Part shown: positions 56,746 through 64,000 of the stretch, in pieces
Position numbering within the stretch: the stretch's first letter is position 1
How the letters are laid out: every line of letters starts with the position of its first letter
Source: Acanthopleura granulata
Taxonomy: Eukaryota; Mollusca; Polyplacophora; Chitonida; Chitonidae
Reading direction: 5' to 3'
Assembly: GCA_016165875.1 (NCBI GenBank)
Contig: JABBOT010000004.1
Location: 8,053,642-8,117,641 of the forward strand
DNA: 64,000 nt
Made by a program: the position numbers and the translations under genes
The notes under the pieces: model-generated
Databases searched by the model: none
What the model was told of the DNA's origin: nothing
Seen by the model: the letters and a program-made list of their open reading frames with translations, nothing else

Positions 56746-59700
56746 ACACAACTCCAGTCATGTTAAATGTAGCTCAAAAAGGTTTAAATTCATAGCCTGC
56801 GTACAATTCGTGCACCATAGACAACAAATGGCGTAGATTTAGGCCTGCTGGATATACCAGTCTGACACACATTATTACATAGGCTAGGCATGCATGCACT
56901 TTGTCAAAAGCACACAATTTTGTATCGAATTTATGGGGAAAAAAGTCATGAAGAAATTAATCAACATCATAAGCTCCAGTCAAAGAAGAGCCCATTCACG
57001 TGTTATTTCATTTACTCAATTAAAATTCATACCAAGCAGGCCTGTACTTTTAGCCAGTTCTCTCTTCCACGTGTACTTATGACGAAAACTGCGTATAAAA
57101 GTATTGACCTAGTATATATTATAGTTAATCAGTAAATCGCCTACCCGAAAGGTTGAAGGAAAACGTCAGGAGTATAGTCCTGTTTCTACATTGAGCGGAC
57201 ACAAGAGAATTCAGTACGCTGATATCATATCACGATTAATGGCTCGGTCAACTTTCTGGTTTAAACAGCCAGAATCTGATGTGGACGATTCCCACTGGTT
57301 TGCGAAGAGCGCTGATTTCTTATTACAGTCACATCTGATCTCCCCATGGTCCGCATACGTAAGGAATTTCCACAACCAGACTGTATCGTTATGTGGCAGA
57401 GAAACGGTGCCAGATGATGCTTGGCCGTTTTATATCAATATTGGCTTTTCCCAGGTGAACATCTGCGCGTATACCAACGCTAATAAGCAAGTGTTACTGC
57501 GTAAAACATTGCAAGTCTCTAATTTTCACGAATGGTGATGTAAATATCATATATCTGATGAAAGGGACATTTTCCCATCGTGTGAAGTCCATCACATGGC
57601 AGCACACAAGCTCCATAGCTAGCGATGCATCATTCTTTTATGACATGCGCTGTTCCAATCGTCTATATTCGGGTTTACGTCGACAATGGCCGAATCTAGG
57701 CTTGTGTGTATTGAGTGGTCGTCTTCCACCCAAGAAGTGGGCTCTGTCTTATTTTCAGATCTAGGTAAAATATTTTTATTGTGAATGTGAACAAATGACC
57801 AAATCTCGCAAGCAGTATTAATTTTGAACTTAGTGAATTTTTCAATTTGAAAGATAATTTCTGACGTAAGGTCATAACTATTCAAGATGGCTGCCCCCTT
57901 AAACACCTTCGTGCGAATAAGCCTTGTTGTATGCCAAACGTTCTCTACGAGTGGCAAGGGTAGATCCATGAGAAAAGCAGGTCGAAACATTCAATGCAAA
58001 TCAAGGTCTGACACGATTAATGTTCGAAGTCTCGACGTATGAGTAGATTTGTCTCTAAGTTTAGACTGGCACTGTTCTCGTTTTTTATTTATAACAGGGG
58101 TGCGAAATATATGAAGGCTACGCTCACTGGCGGGGGACACGGCTGTTTTTGTTCTTCTCTGCAAGTTTCCACAGAAATTTTGGATGCAATCGTGCAGTTA
58201 ATGGCTCACACCTGTGTTGATATTAATTGTCACCAGATAAATCATATACACCAAAGAATATAGGCTTTTGACTCGCAATGCTTTGAATGGTAGAAATTTC
58301 TTATTATTATCAGGATGGATGCCAAGCTAAAAGAATGTATTTCGTGATAAGGCATTTACAGGAGGGTCGAGGAATGGATACAACATGGTGGGTGGAAAAC
58401 AATGGCATAAAGGCCACACAATTTGATTAGAGTACTGCCGCATAAAACAGTCCGTCACAAAGGATATCATTATCTCTGTGCGAACTCTGAGACATGCACG
58501 CATTTAAATGCGTCATTCATTGTTCCTTTGGCCGTGTCATCCATGGAATACATTTATGGTTCGCTGAGCGGTGTCTATCTAGCAAACTGTTCTGAATGTA
58601 TATTCTGCGTTAGCAATGAGTAGGTGACTTTCAAAAAACATGCATGCTATCAGGCTAATGGACACAGCTGCGAGTGGATAAACCGCGGGGACTGATTATT
58701 GGAACATCAAGATCGGCCTATTTCCGAGGGTGATCATGATATCGTACACTCGTGTCACCACTGATCACCATATGCGAACACTTCTTATCTTTCTGTGCCA
58801 GTCAACATTCATAACATACTTAAAAGGAAATATCATATTTGGTGAAACTATATCTAAAATGGCTGAGGTTTCTTTGAGATCCAAAAAAAGTTATCAGCTT
58901 CGCAAAGAATGTATGTATTCCGATAAGTTAAGGTGCTTTATTCTACGTTGTGAGGCTTCGTAGCAAACGCCAAAACAAGGAGGGTTAAGCTCCAGCTCTG
59001 GTGAAAGTGAAATCAGAAAAAGTTAGCGGGGATAAAGTCCAATAGACTCATTCTCTCCCACTGAAACATTGGTATATCAATAGACGACAGCATTGCAACA
59101 GTGGTGAAAAGCGCTGTATACATTACACAAGGTGATCGATGAATTCAATTTCCACTACATATTAGTGATAAGTTTGTCAGAATTTACTTGGTGGAGGAGA
59201 TATTAACTTGGATTTAAACAAAGAATGTGAACGAATGCTTTATATTGAATAATGCAGTCGTTAACCCGCATCGCTTTGTCGTAATGCTTGGTTGTATTGT
59301 GCAGCTACATTACCTAGCGAGGCAGACACAGTAACAACCACAAAACCACGGAGAAACAAGTCTCAGCTTTGTTAAAACTGAAAGTCATTACGGCTTACAA
59401 GGCTATCAGTTTGAACTGTGGTGGAGTGCCAGCCGCCAGGTGCCTAGCAGTAGCTAAGATCATCAAGAGAATGAAAACTTAGAGATACCCATGGGGAATC
59501 CGCGTGCTTGTGCCGGTGCCATCGCTGCTCATTTCTTTGGCTATAAATGAGTGCGCTACCACCACTAAACATTTGAAAAGTCTTAATCTACAAATGTGTT
59601 GCTGACCAAGACAACAACAAAATCAAAATATAACTGACACTATGATAAAGTGAGCTGTAAATCCACAGGACCGGAAGATCAGGACAGACCTACACTCACA

Positions 59701-60165
59701 CTTCTTCGCTTATTGCTTCCTAATAATGAAAGAAACGTTTCTAGTGGTAAAAGCCATATCCAGTAATAGTGTGTATGATTCGTATTAGGGATTTTAATAC
59801 ATTTACTATCTCGAAATCATGCAAACGATATGCTATACAAGGATACGATTACTTCAAAAGCCTGGCACAGTAACCACTAAAATGTTTTCTCTTAGGGCAA
59901 TGTTCCTTCCTCGGGATATGGCTGCACCACAGCCAACATCCACGTACTCAAGGTCTTTGCTGCTGGTGTGTGTACTTAACTTGAGTGGCCCTATATGGTT
60001 CAGCGTGTGTCCATCCTGCCAAATCCATCATAAAACCATACCACTATGCGTGTATTGCACATTTTCCATAAAGGTTTTCAGTACGTAATAGTTTTTGGTA
60101 TATAAATTGAAATATGACATTCAGAATAAGTCACTTCAATCAAGGCATACATCCAAAGCATTCAA

Positions 60166-60181
60166 CCCCCCCCCCCCCCCC
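60166..60181. repeat. Poly-C tract, 16 bases
   Basis: Sixteen consecutive C. The exact length is likely to vary or be uncertain in assembly. Confidence 0.85.
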
Positions 60182-60439
60182 AGTTGTTCTGTGTTTGTTG
60201 ACATTGGATCGGGTCGGGTTAATATTGATGTAATCATCATAATGCAGTCGTGGCTAATCCTAATAGGCATCTTTGTTCTACATAACAGTTGGAGCTGAAT
60301 GACTGTGCCACATTCGGTTTGCTTTGTTTTACACTGTTTGCCTTGGTGTGGATTGCTGGTCTGTCTTAAACATTGTTGTGTTGTGTTTTTTTAGACTATA
60401 AATATGAATCAAGTTGTTTATGTTTATGTGAAAGAGCTG

Positions 60440-60703
60440 CTAGTACAAAGCTAATACCATGGTTTGCTGGGGAAACAGACGTCGTTCATGGCAGATGGTC
60501 ATCTGAATACGTGTGAGTTCCTGAAAGCAATCGTCTATCAAGGCCTTAACACAAGAGCGAAAGGAATTCGGCGATGCACTAATTGGTAGAGCCTTTTGTA
60601 AATGCCTACTCTGGGTGTTGTCTTCTGGGGAACCCTGAAAAGCCGCCTCTATACAACGTATATCCAGTTTACGCACCGTTCCGTAATTCCCCAAATCGAT
60701 CTC
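60440..60703 (-). CDS. Orphan last exon-like frame, unrecognised
   Basis: On the minus strand, acceptor 'taaacactgtttag' is followed by an open frame from 60703 to the stop at 60440. The frame has 87 codons and starts EIDLGNYGTVRKLDIRCIEA. Composition is protein-like, with predicted amphipathic helices in SFRSCVKALIDDCFQEL. GC content is higher than the surroundings. It could be the final exon of a gene from the right, or a repeat-derived frame. No family is recognised. Confidence 0.3.
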   Translation of the reverse strand, partial: EIDLGNYGTVRKLDIRCIEAAFQGSPEDNTQSRHLQKALPISASPNSFRSCVKALIDDCFQELTRIQMTICHERRLFPQQTMVLALY

Positions 60704-62499
60704 CTAAACAGTGTTTAAAGTTAAGATGAGGCGACAGCAATCTGCTTTTACATCTTGTTCCACATGAGACGTTAATCTGGACTGGAGCCGTGAGGCAATA
60801 GCACTCGCGGACACAATCACTCTTCGACTCGGAAAGGCCTGATTTGTTGTCTGGAAGTTTCTCAACGCGACGTCTCTTTCACGGCCAAGGTGACTTCGGT
60901 CACTCCGGTGTTCACTGAGCTTTCACCACTTAGCTCATCACTTTTGTCTCAACCCAATGGCACTTGAAATAGAACGTTAATCAGGTATTATAAAGTGCTA
61001 AATAACGACTCTGAACTTTGCCTGATTTTGCAGTTGTGTGCAAGGAAGAATGACGTACAGAAAACAAGGGAACTCCATACTTGTGAATATTGCTTATTGA
61101 TTTGCTCTGTTTAGTTGCTTTCGATTTCGTAAATTTCACAAATAAAGCACATGCCACTGTTTATTTTCCCAAATAAGATTGGGATAAACATGAAGCTCTA
61201 TTACAACTCAACCTTGTTACCAACGACGTTGGACCGACATTTATTGTCGAGTTTTAACGATAAATTTTTTCTTTATTGTCTGTTTGACTTGCAAATTACG
61301 CGTTTGCAATTACGCGTTTAAAAATGCTTTTATAGGATGCAAAAATACTTGTGTTCTTTTGTGATTCAGAAGTAGACTGTGTTGTGCATAGTTTCAATCA
61401 GGAATGAGAAAGAAATGTAAAATCTTAAAGCCTTAGGAGAGCCAGAGGCCTAGTCCATAAAACAATTCATGTTCAATGCTTCTTTCGCCATGTTTACATG
61501 GATTCATGATATGCAGGTGAGACTTTCATCTCTTCGCGAAAATAATATTAGTCGCCTTTCTGTGTTACATGCATATACCCCGTCTGCAAGCTCGTCAGTC
61601 TGTCAGTTCTGCAGGAACAGTTTTCCGGACTTTTTCGAGGTGGCTCTTTGTATTGAATTGAAACTTAATACATGGCTTCATCATAACAAGTTGCAGCTCA
61701 AGTTCTATACATGCGCCCTTTCGCCCACTTCAGACAAAATAATAGCCGTTTTTGTCTTCATTCGTACTTAAAAATTTTTCCGTACGGTTGGTTATTCGTA
61801 GTTGTAGTTATCTCAAACTTGGAATGAGCAGCAGGACGTAGTCCAAGAAAAGATAATTTTCTGATTTTTTCCTCCATACTGCGTATCTACATGTCCAGTT
61901 CAAATAAAAACTCCGGCAATGAGATCAGAAAAGTAGAATGGATCTCAAGGAGAATCTGGCCGATATCGTATCATTCAAGCCCTTGGGCGACATTGGATTT
62001 CATTTAAATTTGTATATTTTCGGTTTTTATGCTGAGAAAACTTTACCACTTCCCAGCTCTTAAACACTGCCACGTAAAAAAACACAAAAAACGTTTGAAG
62101 TGTTTGAGCATGCATTAGCTTGGAGGCCGCTCATATTATCTGCACATTTTAGAGAGGAGCGTGGGATTAGGCAACTACTCTCAGTAATTGGTTGGGGAGT
62201 CTGAAGGAAATTGCGCCCTCTTTAGTCCAAGAAAAACACAAAAGTCACATTTGGCCATACTGTTTCTAGTGCTGTTGTTATCTCAATAAATAAGGTAATT
62301 TATGGCATCAATATGCCATAAAGAGGAAAGTAGGATTTGGCTTGCAGTCCATGAGGAGCAAGGAAAAACATTCACGAGGCCTCGGTTGAAAAATCTCTCC
62401 ATGGGCGAGAGACCTGATTGGTGAAGTCTCTATGACTTACCATCAGGGATTTCATAAATCAAATCAAACATTTCACTCTAGGGTTTTGGGTCGTGCAAG
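60704..62499. other. No supported gene
   Basis: A 100-codon plus-strand frame (61469-61771) exists but has no domain or splice support. Otherwise featureless by eye. Confidence 0.3.
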
Positions 62500-62640
62500 C
62501 CTTTCGCCGGTGGACGCGGATTGCTAATTCCCTCGCTTGAAGCGACTTGGCAGGTATCGCGGGCAATTGCCGAAACCACCTATTGTCCTTGCGATGATGT
62601 GGGATCGGGCCGACCTAGTGGCTCACTCGTTAATCAGATG
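62500..62640 (+). mobile_element. SINE family C, internal fragment
   Basis: 'gccggtggacgcggattgctaattccctcgcttgaagcgacttggcaggtatcgcgggcaattgcc' followed by 'accacctattgtccttgcgatgatgtggga' resembles the central body of a molluscan tRNA-derived SINE I recall with the 'tggcgttaagccataatc' tail. Next comes 'ccgacctagtggctcactcgttaatcag', A-box-like and perhaps the head of another copy. Confidence 0.4.
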
Positions 62641-63261
62641 GGGCAACTGTAACAGGGTCACGGCCATGACACCGCATCTAAAGAGCGAAAAATTAATTCT
62701 ATCCATCTGGTATTAATACACAATAAAACCTGCCAATTACTCATGGGAGGGATGTGAATGGAGTGCTTTTAAAGGAGTCTGAAATTTAGTAATTTCCACG
62801 TAAATTGAATCGAGCAGTAATTAGTTTAAATCCGTCCCACTACAAAGAAAAGGTAGTCGTTCTCTTGGGATTCTGAAAGGTGAATTTGGTCGAATGTTTC
62901 GGTGGTATGCGTTCCTCCAGATCAATCACGTATTGCACTTTGGCCTTAATTTGCAATATTTCATTGTAACAGTACCGTCGACGCTATACCTAGGCGGATT
63001 CGGTGAGAAACAGCTATCTCATTTTTTGCTAAAGTTTCCAGTGAGAGTATTTCAAGCCTAGAGCTCGTTCACCTGGCTGAGAATCTCAGAGAGTACTTTG
63101 CACATGTAATTTCTCATCTTATCCCTTTATTATAAATTTTTCGTATTTGTACTTTTTTCGGATAAAGTGATATCCTCAGTTTACCTTACTGTCCTGCATG
63201 TGACTCTGAGGGAAAAATTAAGGGTTTTTCTTTAATTCTGTTTTAATCAAGTGCTTTCATA

Positions 63262-63336
63262 TAAACACTCGCTACGGAATGACTGAGATATTTACCAATG
63301 TGGCGTTAAGCCATAATCATTCATTCATTCGTATGA
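63262..63336 (+). mobile_element. SINE family C 3' tail
   Basis: 'gactgagatatttaccaatgtggcgttaagccataatcattcattcattcg' is a SINE 3' end with ATTC repeats. It lies 620 bp from the internal fragment at 62500, so it is either a separate copy or one split by an insertion. Confidence 0.55.
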
Positions 63337-64000
63337 ACACACTTTGCAAAAAGATCAGTGGTGAAACTGAAATGTAGTAAACAACAAGTGGAACATTCAG
63401 TTCTCTGAAAAGATGTTTGGACATGGTTCAAAGAATTATATTAGGCTGAGTGTTGTGTACTCTGGTAATCAGGTCCAATATGACAGGTACCTCATGCGTG
63501 TTGAACGCATGCTGTGAATGCCTTTCTTATATCTGATAATTTCTATTATTGTGAAAGGAACTTTCCCTATTAAACTGACTCTGTGACAACAGATGATATA
63601 TTTTGAATGACGACCTATCTTTACCCAAGAAAATGTAGCCTCTTGCCCTCAATTCTTGCCTCCTCTAAGTCAGACAATACAGACAATGACCTTAAGGGGG
63701 TTTGGCAGGGTAAAGCTAACGTGTTTCGGTAGTTTAAATTAATACCAACCAGTTTCCGGTCCATCCATCATCCTATCTATGTCACCAGGGCCTGAAACAT
63801 TGTATACATTATCAGTTATTGTGAGGTCAAACTGTCACATAGATTTAATGGCTAAATTTGGAACGATGTGAGGGAGACCAGAATTCCATATCAAAATATA
63901 GCTTTTATTTAGTTATTCTGTTTCACTTAGGGCCTACACTGCAGCGTATGTACAAATCCGATTACATTTTGGTTGTAGGTTTTAGGGTAATTATACTTGT
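63337..64000. other. Right edge, nothing recognised
   Basis: Short frames only. No exon of a neighbouring gene was identified. Confidence 0.3.

Larger units (their letters stand above)
50776..60439. other. Long non-coding stretch, possibly the GPCR's large 5' intron
   Basis: No TM1-encoding exon, other gene or repeat family was recognised. The longest frame (57239-57538, +, 99 codons from ATG, starting MARSTFWFKQPESD) has no recognisable domain and may be chance. Simple tracts are a G run at 55121-55130, an (AAC)n/A-rich tract at 56696-56745 and short TATA stretches. If the receptor follows the usual layout, much of this is its first intron. Confidence 0.35.

Noticed and set aside
57191..57538. 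115-codon open frame
   Set aside because: It opens on TTG; from the first ATG it is 99 codons. No domain or splice support, so it is not called as a gene.
1..64000. CRISPR arrays, bacterial operons, ribosome binding sites, rRNA or true tRNA genes
   Set aside because: The window is animal nuclear DNA. No spaced direct repeats, rRNA or intact tRNA cloverleaf were seen. The tRNA-like sequences found are SINE heads.

Overview
This is an AT-rich stretch of an animal nuclear genome. Genes are split by spliceosomal introns, coding density is low, and SINEs and other transposon debris are abundant. The SINE 3' tails (a 'gaaatattcttgagtacgg'-type tail with A/T-rich ends, and a 'gtggcgttaagccataatc' plus 'attc' repeat tail) and the style of degenerate repeats suggest a lophotrochozoan, most probably a mollusc. 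I ran no database search, so this is from memory of such genomes.

Three genes are recognised with confidence. (1) 992-6394 (+): the last five coding exons of RCC1, the chromatin-bound exchange factor for Ran. The 5' part lies off the left edge. (2) 11815-12834 (+): a complete intronless coding region for a seven-transmembrane PAQR receptor of the membrane progestin receptor type, preceded by a spliced 5' leader. (3) 48738-50327 (-): the large last exon of a biogenic-amine GPCR whose binding-site residues match the histamine H1 receptor. The exon with TM1 was not found.

Less certain coding pieces are a PAN/apple-like exon (20295-20532), a two-exon cysteine-rich reading frame with matched phase-1 splice sites (30934-31092 and 32843-33021), a short exon-like piece at 28447-28538, fragments around 17-20 kb, and an orphan last exon at 60440-60703 (-).

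The middle of the window (about 14-41 kb) is a transposon graveyard. It holds a 150-bp tandem array (15.29-16.87 kb), a broken Ty3-like element (22.8-24.3 kb), a Tc1-like fragment (24.4 kb), a long inverted repeat of about 870 bp (26.30-27.17 kb), a decayed hAT-like transposase (27.36-27.96 kb), a tyrosine recombinase pseudogene (35.1-35.6 kb), three SINE families, and an unclassified modular repeat here called 'X' with at least 18 fragments in both orientations. From 41 to 48.7 kb and from 50.8 to 64 kb the sequence is mostly featureless by eye.

The genes do not form a functional unit. They are neighbours in an ordinary metazoan intergenic landscape. The items most worth following up are the inverted repeat with matching outward reading frames, the X repeat and its contact with the recombinase fragment, the cysteine-rich split gene, and the loss of the toggle-switch Trp in the H1-like receptor.
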